Of a DNA stretch of 64,000 nt, positions 1 through 13,900 are shown in pieces; the first letter of the stretch is position 1; the number at the start of each line of letters is the position of its first letter. The translations under genes were made by a program, and so were the position numbers. Under the pieces are notes generated by a model. It did not search any database. It was not told the DNA's origin and was given only the letters and a program-made list of their open reading frames with translations. Source of the stretch: Liolophura sinensis (lineage: Eukaryota > Mollusca > Polyplacophora > Chitonida > Chitonidae); the NCBI RefSeq assembly GCF_032854445.1, contig NC_088298.1:3222160-3286159 (forward strand), read 5' to 3'.

Positions 1-1923
1 ATCGTGTACAACATTTATGAAAGTTACTGTAAATCTTCAACCTTTACCCATGTCTTTCAGCAGAATTTATGTATACAATTATTATGAAAATGACACCAAA
101 ATTGATTGGTGTGAATCATTCAAATTGCATGCAAATAAAACTGTGCAGTTTACTGTATTTCACCTAAAGTTTTATCGTTTTTCAAGTGAAACATTTTGTT
201 TGTTTTTGATTAAATCATCCACTTTACTGGGAAATTTAAGATTTTTTGTGAAGTTTTATTAATTTCTAATCAGAAAAATGTAACTGTTGGCATCAGAAAT
301 ATCATTTTAGGGCCTTTATGTGCTTCTGAAAGCGCGTGATTTCATTCCAAACTTTAGGTGAAATACAGTATTTTTCCACACCCATAGTTCTGTCAGAATC
401 TTCCAAATATTGTTTGCAGAGGCAGTTGAAAAGGTTGAAGAATTGGGGTAATGACATTAATTGGGCAATGTACCTGTACAGTTTTTGAAATTAAACATCT
501 GCATATACCGCGGAAATGGATTTATGTAAATACAACCCCTTCCCTCCTAGTCCACTTACCAAGTGTGTTCATTGCATGCCCTGAATACACATGTAAGTGT
601 ATTATTAAAAATAAATTTTGTTTCTGATCCACAAAGTGGGTGTTCAGATTTGGAGAAGAAGTTCAATATGTGTACATCTTATACATGTAATTCCTGCCTA
701 TAGTACATGTTAAGATACTGTGTACATGTATATTCATGAAAGATTCTGATGGAATTGGATGTCAAGTTTTTCTTGGTAACATGTCTGCAATAAAGCACAG
801 TATGAAGTGTTTATGCACAGGGTTCTAGTTGTAGCGATTAATCTGCAATAAAGCACACTATGAAATGTTTATACACAGGATTCTAGTTGTAGCGATTAAT
901 ATGCAATAAAGGACAGTATCAAATGTTTAGAACCCTGTGCATAAACATTTCATACTGTGCTTTATTGCAGATTAATCGCTACAACTAGAACCCTGTGCAT
1001 AAACATTTCATACTGTCCTTTATTGCAGATTAATCGCTACAACTAGAACCCTGTGCATAAACATTTCATACTGTCCTTTATTGCATATTAATCGCTACAA
1101 CTAGAATCCTGTGCATAGTTGTAGCGATTAATCTGCAATAAAGCACAGTATGAAATGTTTGTACGCAGGGTTCTAGTTGGCTGTTCTTTTTGAGCCCTTG
1201 TTGTAGGGATTAATCTGACATTATATAGCCAAAACCAAAGTTAGCATGTAGCCAAAAATGTTGTTGCCACATAAGATTTAACCATATTGCATCACATATA
1301 CGACAGTTTGAAAGATGGATCATAAGTGTTGCACGGACATGTTACTTTGAGCATGTCCTGTGTTGCTGAAGGTATTGCATTTAAATGTTGGCCGAGATTT
1401 GAGGAGAGGAGATGCCACTGTCTGGTTGGAAAAAAAAGTAGGACCTAAACACATGCACCTACAGGCACATCATCACACCAGTCCAGGAGCACTGTGCTAA
1501 AGCTATTAATTTTTTTTTAACCACGTCCCTAATTCTTTAATTTTTCCAATCTTTTATATCAATATTTCATTTTTACATAAGGTGGGAGTCATAATAATGT
1601 GGTGTATTAAAAAAAAAATTGATCTTTTTATTGCATTGACATGTTCAAAAATACAAATAAACTTAGTTCTAAATAAAATATTTGCCAATTTCTTTCACCA
1701 ATTTGTAGAAAACATCTGCAGTCATATGAAACATTCGCCTGGTGGCGACAGGAGCCAGCGGCAGCTGGAAGAGTGTATATATACATATATTGTCATTGAT
1801 TGATTTATTTTGGGATGGAATTGTCTTTGGGGCATTGCAGAGGGTGGATCACTTCAATACTCAGTAGATTTGCAGGAAAACATTCAGCTTTTGGTTGTGA
1901 TTGTCTCGTACATGTAGGTGAGA
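1..1923. other. AT-rich, CpG-poor sequence; one mixed-orientation repeat, no gene seen
   Basis: Apart from the repeat at 784-1175 this stretch shows only short chance frames, many ACATGTA words and homopolymer runs. It may contain the promoter and 5' UTR exons of the gene starting at 1924, but no TATA box or initiator can be assigned with confidence. Confidence 0.4.
784..1175. repeat. Tandem repeat with internal reversals of orientation (~57-bp unit)
   Basis: Units containing GATTAATCTGCAATAAAGCA and ATGCACAGGGTTCTAGTTGT occur in direct orientation at about 784-927, then three units in inverted orientation at about 928-1117, then one more direct unit to 1175. Adjacent inverted units could fold into long hairpins. 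Confidence 0.85.
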
Positions 1924-1957
1924 ATGGCAGGGGAGTACAAGCCCTTCAAGTACCTTG
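1924..1957 (+). CDS. Exon 1 (start codon) of the cystine-knot membrane protein
   Basis: The ATG has A at -3 and G at +4, a good eukaryotic start context. It encodes MAGEYKPFKYL plus the first base of an Asp codon, then a consensus donor GTAAGT at 1958. The remaining base joins with AT at the start of exon 2 to give Asp. Possible acceptors upstream (TTGCAG near 1841 and near 1875) suggest that the 5' UTR may start in an earlier exon. The exon is too short for ORF-based detection; the fit in phase to exon 2 is the main support. Confidence 0.65.
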
Positions 1958-4900
1958 GTAAGTATATAGCAGAATCATTACCTTCTCAGAATTAAAGCTG
2001 GACATCAGTTTTCTAGATGTCAAAGTGGTACATATAAAATCTACATCAATCTGGCAGCTTCCTTGTCAATTTTAATCCATATATGCCACAAATGATGATA
2101 AATTTCATCTACAAAAGTGCATTTTACAGAAAAATAAAATGTCACTGAAACTTACAATTTTCTAGTCTAATATCATCCACGTTCCAAGGAAACCTCAAAG
2201 TACCTGTCTAAAATCAGTACAACTCTCAGAGTGAGGAAAATGGGCAGGTTAGTCACAGTCAGAATTTATGGTCATTCAGGGTACTTTGGCGTACACATTG
2301 TCATTGTGTAAGTACATCAGGTAGATGTACATGTGACCTGTATTTTTTTACATTGAATATAATTAATGTATTTTTGTAATTTGAATTCCGATTTGGAATA
2401 TGTACAATGGCTGGTGGAATGGACATTCTTATCTGGATCATTTTTGTCCGTTTCATCAAAGCAATGCCTGTAGATGTGCACTCTTGATGGAGTTAAAAAC
2501 TTGACTGAGTTACAGATTTGAGTTACAGATTTGACTGCGTTAAAGACTTGACTGCGTTAAAGACTTGACTGCGTTAAAGACTTGACTGAAGTTACAGACT
2601 TGACTGAAGTTACAGACTTGACCGAGTTACAGACTTGACCGAGTTACAGACTTGACCCATTCCAAGAATGGAGGATGAATTTGAGGATGACTATGTGTGA
2701 GATAAAATTATTTCAGCTGCCTCGGCAATGTATTCCGAAACAAACAAATGTTCAGAATCTTACAATTACAATCTCTCTAATATGGTTAAATATTCGATGG
2801 AAAAAAACAAAACCCCTGAACTGTTATATTACACCACAACAGTACCGCTACACCTTTCAGTTGCAATCTTTCCATGCATACCTGAAATAAAAATGTGAGT
2901 AGAAAGTCTGAGTGCAATACGACATCAAGATTTTCCAGACCACAATGTCACTGCTATTGTAAATTCATGCCTTTGTTTTTCTTCTTAAAGTGGGATGAGT
3001 TTCAAAGGCCATTCATTGTATGTAGAATAGAAAAGTGGCCCCGTGCTGAAACAGTGGACATGTCACCTCATGTACAAAATCTGACTATATCAGTGATCAC
3101 AGCAAGAAATTTATTTCTCCAGTTACTGTAGTAAGCTACCATTGTCAGTCAAGTACAGATGTACCATTCCAAGACTCCAGACTTTAAGTTAGAGGCAAAT
3201 CTGCGCTGGTTAGTGGCTGAGATGAGAACTCGTTAGCTTACTGGGCCAGTGATCGAGGGCTGTCAGCCTGTGCTATGAATGCATATACATGTAGATCTAC
3301 AATCCTGTCATATTAATGAGTATACTGTATATGCACGTGGGCGTGGATAGTATGTAAATGTACATGTAGGTATAAAAGTGTGCACTCTTCCTGATGAATC
3401 TGAATTATTGATGAAACGAGGTTGGTTGGGGTGAATCCTGTATTATAAGCCTAATGTTTCATCCCAATCTGAGTATTTCTGTGTTCCATGTTTCTCACAG
3501 GGTGGACCTTTGTTTGGGTTTGCCTGTTGTCATGGTAACGGTAATGTAAGCTTACATTGTCTAGACATCTTGATTCATAAGATAATGGCCAGCATCTTAT
3601 TCACCCCTCTCATTGAAGAATGGGCACGCTCTGCAAAGGTCATGATGAGGTGTCGGCTTTGCAAGAAATACATGTAATACATTGAAGAGTAGGACAAAGG
3701 TCATGGAGTAGTCCATTACTCCCATAGATGTACCTGTATATGCATATGTGAAGTGAAAAAGTTATATAGTCAGATGATCTCAATAGAGTAAGATTTTACA
3801 TGATTTTAAGTGATGAAATTTTAATCGTTTTAATTAATTCATAAGGATGTAAGACATCTAGTGAGAATGACATATTTGCATCAGGCTTTAATTGTGCAGT
3901 GTATTTTTGACCCTCTTTAAAATATATATTTATTAGGTGTTACCCACGAGCCAATCTCTGATGGCTGTATTCTGAGGTTTTCATTGTGATTTCGGTAGAA
4001 GGTTTTGTTTTTGTTTGTTTTTGTCAGTGTTGATACTGTGTTAACGATACTGTGTTTTCTCCCAGTGTTGATATCCTTAAAGCCCATATATTTTTCATGG
4101 GCTAGAATAAAAAAAGAATCCCCTTTCAACTCGCCATGCTTTTTCTGAGTAGGTGTGTTACACCTAACGAAGAAGAGTTTTAAGGTTGGCTTTGAATGTG
4201 ACTGATGATTTTCTCTCAACTCATCATAGTTCATGTTTGATGGGTAAGTCTCTATTTTTTCATGTCATTCTTGAACATTATACATGTTTTTTGATTTTCT
4301 GAAGAGCTTCTTGGTTTCGACCAGCGTCTGGACTCCATGAGGTCAAATACATGTACAAAACTTTGGATTACATGTACATGTTTTGTCTCTGCACATGTAC
4401 AAGACTTTGAGTTACATGTACATGTTGTGTCTCTGCACGTGTACAAAACTTTGGGATACATGTACATGTTTTGTCTCTGCACGTGTACAAGACTTTGGGT
4501 TACATGTACATGTTTTGTCTCTGCACGTGTACAAGACTTTGGGTTACATGTACATGTTTTGTCTCTGCACGTGTACAAGACTTTGGGTTACATGTACATG
4601 TTATGTCTCTGCACATGTACAAAACTTTGGGTTACATGTACATGTTTTGTCTCTGCACGTGTACAAAACTTTGGGTTACATGTACATGTTTTGTCTCTGC
4701 ACATGTACAAAACTTTGGGTTACATGTACATGTTTTGTCTGCATGTGTACAAAACTTTGGGTCACATGTACATGTTTTGTCTCTGCACATGTACAAAACT
4801 TTGGGTTACATGTACATGTTTTGTCTCTGCACATGTACAAAACTTTGGGTTACATGAACATTTTTTGTCTCTGCACGTGTACAAGACTTTGGGTTACATG

Positions 4901-7900
4901 TACATGTGTGTTTCACTTTGTTCATGTACTTGTACTTGTATTTCAAGGAAATAATTTTAAAAGATAACCAATTCCCAACTACTCACTTTTATAAATAAGC
5001 TTATCTGTACTGGAAAGACTGTTATCTTAAGCTGAAATGCCTTGTTGTGGTCAGAGTTTTACATCCTTGACATCACACATCTGCAGTAAAATTTAGGCTA
5101 AAGATTTGGAATGTTCTGCTAGTAGCACACTAAATAGTGCATTTCTGAGTGGCACGCCATTAACACACCACTAGCAAACTTGTAGCACATTTCTGAATGT
5201 CATTCCATTAATTCCACAAAATATCGTTCCCCGCCCCTCCACCTGTGACTACCTCTATCACCCTGCCTCCATCCCCCTCGCTTCTATTCTGTACACAATA
5301 TTATCCCCCCCACCACCACCTCTCTTCGCTCCTTCTTATCAGTCTTCTTGAATCTTTTACGGCTTTTAAATTGAAAAGTAACTTAAAAACTTTCCATGTT
5401 TTTACATACATACACGTATCCATGTACATTGAATTTTAATTCTCCCTGAAGGAAACACACAGCAGAGTTGTACACAGGCGGTGCATCATCTCCACTCTAG
5501 CTGAGCACTCCACCAGCTTCACTTGAATAAGGCTGCTTTGTCTTTTCACTAGAGTACAAAATTCCTGAATGTCAGGAGTAACACATGTACATGAGTTTTC
5601 ATTTTAAACCTGCCAGTTTTACCTAAAGCCACATACTTTTGTAAGAAGCTTTAGGCTTGAATGTCGGTTTACTGGTTTTAAGTAGCTGCTGAATGAACAC
5701 AGGATGTCCTTGTTGTGTATCAAGTTTAATAGAAATTCAAGTTAGAGAGTATTTATCAAGGCAGATAACATCTGTACACTATGGGCATAATGCATTGTAA
5801 ATATACTGTATGTACAGGTCTGTGAAATGGGCTGTCTTCATGTATCCATGATTTGCTAGTTTGTCTGCTGTGAGTTTTAAGTTTAAATCCAGTTTTTGCC
5901 TTTAAATGGTTATGTTATGTTTGTAGCATTTTGTCTAGACATCAGGATATACATGCGTATTTAGGGCCTAATAGTCGTACTCGTAAAAGGTGCAAGTGTA
6001 ATTTCCTGTTACCAATTTACACTTTTACGCTATTGAATCAAATCTCCCAATGAATTGGAAGTTCAAATCTGGTTTCAGGCAGTCTGCATTTGTTCTGTTC
6101 TTCACATTGTAAAGCCTTATTATATCAAGTCACTAATCTATTTTTAACACAGTGCATCCTATTTTATAACAAGGCATGATTTAATCTGAACACACCCAAA
6201 TTTAATACAGATGTCTGATGACGTTTATTTTACATATAGTTTCTTATTGAACTAACCAATGACATCTTCACAAACTAGACTATGAAAATGACGCATTAAA
6301 TTTCTCTTTAGTTTATGAAAAATGCTTTGGTTTGGGTTGACTTGTTGTATACATAGCACATTGCATACCAGGTATAGGTATTTTCAGTATTTGGCAAAGC
6401 CAGACATCAGGATATGTTTGGTAAGCTGCATGTACATGTAGTTCAATTCATCCTGGTTTAACACTGAACCAGTTCACTTTCCTGGTTTAACACTGAACCA
6501 GTTCACTTTCCTGGTTTAACACTGAACCAGTTCACATTCCTGCTTTAACACTGAACCAGTTTACATTCCTGCTTTAACACTGAACAAGTTCACATTTTTC
6601 ACCATGAACAGGCTATTTTAAAGACTCCGTATGAGACACACAACTCATACATGTATTGTGGAAGTTCCAGAACCGTTCTACCTGGAGCATCCGGTAGCTC
6701 ATAACAGAGTTGTTATAAATGAATTGGGTTACTTGTATACATACTCAAAATGGCCATCAATGTCGTCCATGACTAACTTTCTGATTTTTCTTGACTCTGA
6801 GAGTTCTATTGATGTTAGAAAGGTGTTTTGAGGTTTGCTTGGAACTTGAATTGATATTTTGCTGGAAAATTGTGAGTTTCAGCAATAAAAAGAGCATTTT
6901 GTGACATTTAAGGTATGTACATGTACCCTGATTCTTCAACCTTTTCGCGTATGAAAGAGCAACTTTCAGAGCACTTTATGCACACTTACAACTTGATTTT
7001 GGAGACAAAGCTACATTGATTGGATTGGCCAGTTTCTTGGCTGCACAAAAAGTATAACTTTATCAGTCAACGCAGAATAATGACTTCAGAATCTGCTTGA
7101 ATAAACACCTTGCAAACATGCGAAAAGGTTGAAGAAATTACAGTACAGTATAACAGTATTAACAATCTGTAACCAAGGGGAGTATAAGGTTGAACACTGC
7201 CATAGCAGTGTTTGTTGTGTAACCCGATGCCGCTGAAAGTCAAGGGATTTGGCTCAGTAGGAAACAAGGTTCAGCGGTGTCACATTACACAACAAACACC
7301 AAGACCAAAGTGTTAAGGTCTATTAAACCCCAGAATTTCACCCACAGAGCCTAAAACTGCATATTTCATGTAGCTATTTGCTGCAGTTCTCTTTCCTTTC
7401 CTCTACAGAGTTCAGGAATGTAAAAGGTTACTGTACATGCATTGTGATGTCATATTGCTGAGCTCAGATTGCAACGTCTAGAAACAAATGTTTCTTTTTC
7501 CATGTCAGGGCATCTGGGTGTAAACTATCAAAAATGTAAAAACAGAAGAGATCTCTATCAACTGTGCGAAAAAACACTTCTGTCGAAAAAACACTTCTGT
7601 CGCTGATGGAAACTATGATTGTTCCCCTTTACATAAATGACGAAAGCAATTCTTACAAGTAAACAAACTCAATTTTTTTTTTATTTGTAGACATAAACAG
7701 TATGAAATGATATTAATTCGGGAGGTAAACGTACCAGCTGGTGTGTGGCGTGACACACTCAGTGTTGTTTGAAAGGTAATTTCTATTTAATATGTATATT
7801 TGTACGCGGCCCACAGCTAACAGCTGGGTAGAATATTGCTCCAGCCTCCTGTACTAGACTGACATTCTGACTGTACCATGGTGAGTTATTGCTTCCGTAC

Positions 7901-10900
7901 CAGACTAATACTGGTATGAGGCCTGTTGGGTTATGGTCTGGGAATTCCGTTTCAGTACATGAGGGATATGTGAAGGATGTGGGTTACCTGATACATACAT
8001 TGTACACTCACACAGGTAGACAGTAGTCTGTACATGTGTAACGGAAACAGGGAATCCTCAGGTACATAAAAACAAAGGGATCAAGGAATGATGGTTTACA
8101 GGTGCTAGTATTTGTATTCATTATTGAAGGGAGCAGTGCTTTCCTCACTGCTAAAGGTACATATTTACATATCTAAACAGGGTGTGGGTTCAATTCTAGC
8201 CTTGAACAGGCATAATTACTCAATCAAATGCCACCCGGCCCTGATAGCTCAGTTGGTAGAGTGTCTGCTTAGAGGGCTAGGTTCTATCCTTGGGCTGGTC
8301 ACACCTAAGACCTTAAAAGAGGAATTTGTAGCTTCCTGGCTTGGTATTCAGATTCAAGGGAATAGTGCAGTGACTGGTTAACCCATATCAGTATAATGGC
8401 AGTTTACTTGCCTTGGGTAAGGTGTCTCAGTGAAACAGCACTAGATAAAAGAGCGGTGGAACTCCGTCCTGCAACACGGATGCACATTACATACACCCTA
8501 AGGATTCCTTCGTCGTCATATGACTGAAAAATTGTTAAGTACGATGTGAAACCCCAAGCACTCACTCACTCGATCAGAAGCCATGTTTGTCGCATCATAT
8601 TTATGAATCTGTCAGTTTTTGACAAAAGAAATATTGGTAAAATCTTCACCAATACTATATGTTAATATGTACGTATACATATACATGTGTACATGTAGTA
8701 GTATGAGACAACTGCAACACCGATGTAAGAACCATAGAGTTATTTTGAGATGTTCCGTTAGGCACTCCCCCCACCCCTCACTCCCCCCACCCCTCACTCC
8801 CCCTCTCTCCCTCTCTCTCCCTCTTTCACACCCTCTCTCACACCATCTCTCCCTGCAAACCCATTGCACCTACTGTGATGTAAGGACATATAGCTGTGAG
8901 CTTTATAATGAGCCGCAGATGTCTTACCATATCAGAATCACCTGTGTTCATGGGGCGTTGTTACTGTTGTGTGCTAATTTGAGCTTAACACACTACAGAT
9001 ATCCTCTACTACATAACATGTGTCCCAATCACCCGTTGTTTGTTAGGCCTTGTTTACTGGTGTGTAGGACCATGCTGGTTTGGTCATACATGTACCAAAG
9101 AATGGTACCAGTGCATGGACATTTGTACTAAAGGGCTGCCTCTCTTGTCGATCAGCATTGAGAGATTAGGTTAGCCTGAAGTCAGTATAATGTGACTGGG
9201 TCGGGTAGCTGTGAGTTCAGGTCCAGGTCATGCTGGCTTTCTCTCCGGTTGTACTTGGGAAGGTCTGACAGCAACCTGCTGATAGTCGTGGGTTACAATC
9301 AGGTGCTGTCCCATTTCCTGCCACCATAATGCTGGCCACTGTCTCATAAATGAAATATTCCTGAGTACAGTGTGAAACACCAATCAAGTAAATAAATTAA
9401 AAGTATAGAAGAACTGTCTGTGGAAACATTTAGTCTTACAAGTGTGTGGTAGTTCATGACAGTTCATTTCGTGCAATAAAATATGCTGGCTTCCTCACTG
9501 ATCGTAACTGTGAAGGTCTGCCTGCAACCTGTGGATGTTCTTGGTTTTCCTCTGGTTATTGGCCGCTTTGCTTCCACCATAATGCTGGTCTCCGTACGGC
9601 ATACAACACCAATCAAATAAATAAATAAATCAGTAAAATAAAACTGTTCAGGCTAAGATATTAAAGTCCATGGTATACACACATTATGTACACATACTGT
9701 ACATTTACAATGTCTGTCTTGTATATACTTGTCCTTATTCAGAAGTAGGAGAGATTTGTTTAGGCGTGTTGACATGCCAGCTTACATACAGGTATAGCCA
9801 CACCGAACTGATATACCTGACACACTGAACTGAGGTTTGAGCCGGTGGAAATGTGCATAGATGGCCATAAAATTGTCTACACTTATAAATGATAAGTCTT
9901 CTCAAACTTGGGACACAAGTTAATGGCTGCCAAGTCAGTATATGTTTGAAATATGCTCAGTCTTGCGTTTATAGCCATGTTTAGTAGCAAGGTCAAGCTT
10001 GCCACATACGCTGTGTATTCTGTCACCGCGACATTTCCTGTGATAAACACACCTTTAATTTATTAGTGCCTTACTAGTACATGTACCTGAGTGGTGGGAG
10101 GGGAAAACTGAAGGTATACATGTACATGTACACCTTGACTATCAGCCTGTCAGTCCGAAACAGTTTTCAAAATCATTTTTTCATAAGCATTTATCCATAT
10201 TGAAATGAAACTTGGTATATGGCAGTCTGGCTTCAGCATGACAAGTTACAGATCAACTTCAAGTTTCAGGCTTCATGCTCAGTATTTTATACATGTCCAA
10301 GTACTTTGTTTTTTTAAATAATATAAAGATTATTTAATTTTAAAGATATTAAGTTATCACTGCATGGAATATGTATTTCATTGATACATGGAGTGTATTA
10401 TGCAGTGTAAAGCAAGTTACATTTGGCTTAGTTATCTATGGTGAAAGCCTCTGGTTTTCCACATAGACTTGACATTAGCCTCTACATCTGCATGCAGATC
10501 TTGAAAGCATGCAGCCTTTGATGAGGAATTTTGCCTGGTTCTTGATGAGGCTTAATGTAGTTAAACCCCTTGTTCTGTAGCGTAGTTTTATATATACGTA
10601 CTTTGAAAGAACAGTAATTCTCTAAGGTGGCAAAGGAATGTTGATTATGTAAGTAAGTATAACCTTCATCAACCTAAGGCCCTCGGCATTCAGCGCAGAT
10701 TTCGATTACGCACATAAATATTAAAAACCATGACTTCATTGTTTTATTAATTCGTTTTTTATTTTGTGTCCAGGTCTGTCAGCAGCCTGCAGATGGTCAT
10801 GGTTGGGTTTCCCCCGGGCTCTTCCTGGTTTCCTCCCACCATAATGCTGGTCGCTGTCGTATAAGTGAAATATTCTTGAGTACAGCGTAAAACATCAATC

Positions 10901-13900
10901 AAATAAATAAATAAATATTTAGTGTCCAATCTGTGTAGTTCCTTCATACATGTTCATGTATATGGATGTACCTTTGGTAGTCCCCTTGTCTTTGTTGGAA
11001 ATATAAATACAAAATTTTGCAGTACAATTCACAACATTTTTATTCAGAGCTGAAAAAAGGTGTAGCAAAAGTTACATCATGAAAGGCTCATTGATAGTTC
11101 ACCTCCTCAATCTCGTCCAAGCCCAACATTCAGTGTAATTTTAGCACAGCGTAATGACCCAGGAGTCTCTCACCAATGCGGTCGCTGTGAGTTCAAGTCC
11201 AGCTCATGCTGGCTTCCTCTCTGGCCATACTTGGGAAGGTCCGTCAGCAGCTTGCGGATGGTCGTGGGTTTCCCCCGGGCTGTGTTCGGTTTCCACCCAC
11301 AATAATGCTGACCGCCGTTGTATAAGTGAAATGTTTTTGAGTAAGGCGTAAAACACCAATCAAATTAATAAATAAATCAACTCAATGTAATTTTTTTTTT
11401 ACTACATTTTACCCCAGGGGAGAAAAAAATCTTTAAAAAAAAAAAAAAAAGTAAAGGTATTTTCAAAGACAGTTTTCTATGGCCTGTTGCTTACTTCATT
11501 TTTATAGTTTTTTTTTTTCGCTGTGTTGAAAGTGAAAATTGCAGTTACTGTTTATAGAGCAGCATGTACATTTGCTCAACTGTGACTGAAAAGTTGTCTC
11601 CCTTGCTGTGTTGCAGATCTGGCTCACTTGTCTGCACACTCTGGGACGATGTCCTCCATAACAAGTGAGGAAGCCAAGGAGCTGACGGTGCCACTGAAGA
11701 AGCCAGATCACCTGCCAGCGGTGCCAGATCACCGTGTTAACTACAAAAGACGACCTGCACCAGCACCGCAACACAAGACTGATTGTTGTAAACAGTTTTT
11801 GGTATGACGAACCTGAATTTTTTAGTCACAGTTTGGGATTGAATGATTCAAAAATTTAATACCTTTACTTTTTCATCATAACATCATCGGCCATTGTGGC
11901 CGTGGTGGTGAGTATACCAACATGGCGAAATGACTCTGAAACCTCTCAGCAACGTGGTCGCTATGCGTTCCAATTCCAGCTTATGCTGACTTCCTCTCAG
12001 ACCATAACTTGGGAAGGTTTGTCAGCAATCTGTGAATGGTTGTTTTATCCCCCAGGCTCTGCCCACTTTCCTCCCGCCATAATGGTGTCATAGTATAAGT
12101 GAATATTGAGTACAGTCTAAAACAACAATCAAATAAAACACACCTGTAAAAAGAAAAATAATAGTTTTTTTTGTGGTAATGTTATTATGTATTATGTATA
12201 ATGTTAATTGTGGGAAGTTTTCCTTCTAACCCAGCTTTGCGGACAGGGCTATAATCTGGATTCCTACTCATCATTTCATTTACAAGATATGTGTGCCGTA
12301 ACACTGAAAATTGAAAGTTTTCGGTCTCTTTCCAGCTGAGGCAATTTTCTCACAATTCAAAAATTCTTCACCTACTGCTAAATGGCGGCAATTTTTTAAT
12401 TTGCAAAAGCCCAGTGACATGCTGAACATATGTGTTGAATACAAAGGTAATATTCTAATTTGTTACTGACTTCCACTTGTCTGAAATATTCAAAACTGAA
12501 CAGAAACAGTGTTCAGCAAACTGTAAAGTGATATTGAACTACGAAGAAGATTTCACTTATTGTCCATTGCCTGTAGTTACCAAAAAGTGCACTCAAAAAA
12601 TTTCAACATTGTACTCAGAAGTAATGCTTAGATATTGCCATTTGGAAACATGAAAAAGTTAAAAAGTCATCAGTGAGTGGGAAAAGGGTGTGTATACTTC
12701 CTCCTCTTGTTTTAAATGGACATAACATTTCTAGAATTTTGCATTTGTTCATCAGTTATGGGCATGCAGCTAAAATTTCAGGAAATTCAGAGATGGTCAA
12801 CAAAGAAGATTTCCAGAATTTGGGAGATATTGTACAGATTGACCCACTTAAAACATTATAGAAACATTTTGAATTATGACATATAAGGAATTAGCCATCA
12901 TTTATTGAAAATGTCAATAACTGTGACCTGACCTGAGCTTATTAATGTTAAAAGCAGCTGTAAACCTCTAGCCGAACGAAAAAAACAAATCATTTAGTTT
13001 GTTCATGTTTGTTCATGTCTTTTCAGATATTCCTGTCTGCCATATTTTGTATATCAACCTTAACCCTAGTTGGCATTTTACTGTGGAGAGAGTTTAGGTG
13101 AGTTTATGGATTTCAAGGTTTTTGATTTTATTCAGGAGATCTTAGATCTTCAGTGAACAAAAATGTTAATGTAACATGTTTCAACCTGTTTCGAAAGTCA
13201 TCATCAGAGATGTTAACCTGTACATACTACGTGATTGAGAATTGACCAATTAGAACTGTCCTTCATATTTAGCAGCATCAGCCTGTACAACCTAAAGTAA
13301 TGATAGACCATTGATCAGCTAGAACTGTTCTTTATATTTAGCAGCATCAGCCTGTTCAACCTAAAGTAATGATAGACCATTGATCAGCTAGAACTGTTCT
13401 TCATATTTAGCAGCATCAGCCTGTACAACCTAAAGTAATGATGGACCATTGATCAGCTAGAACTGTCCTTCATATTTAGCAGCATCAGCCTGTTCAACCT
13501 AAAGTAATGATAGACCATTGATCAACTAGAACTGTCCTTCATATTTAGCAACATCAGCCTGTACAACCTAAAGTAATGATAGACCATTGATCAGCTAGAA
13601 CTGTCCTTCATATTTAGCAACATCAGCCTTTACAACCTAAAGTAATGATAGACCATTGATCAGCTAGAACTGTCCTTCATATTTAGCAGCATCAGCCTGT
13701 TCAACCTAAAGTAATGATAGACCATTGATCAGCTAGAACTGTCCTTCATATTTAGCAACATCAGCCTGTTCAACCTAAAGTAATGATAGACCATTGATCA
13801 GCTAGAACTGTCCTTCATATTTAGCAGCATCAGCCTGTTCAACCTAAAGTAATGATAGACCATTGATCAGCTAGAACTGTCCTTCATATTTAGCAGCATC

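Noticed and set aside
4252-4967. Cys/Tyr/His-rich open frames of 108-205 codons on both strands
   Set aside because: All are readings of the 44-bp minisatellite in different frames, with an amino-acid period set by the repeat; no splice sites or start context.
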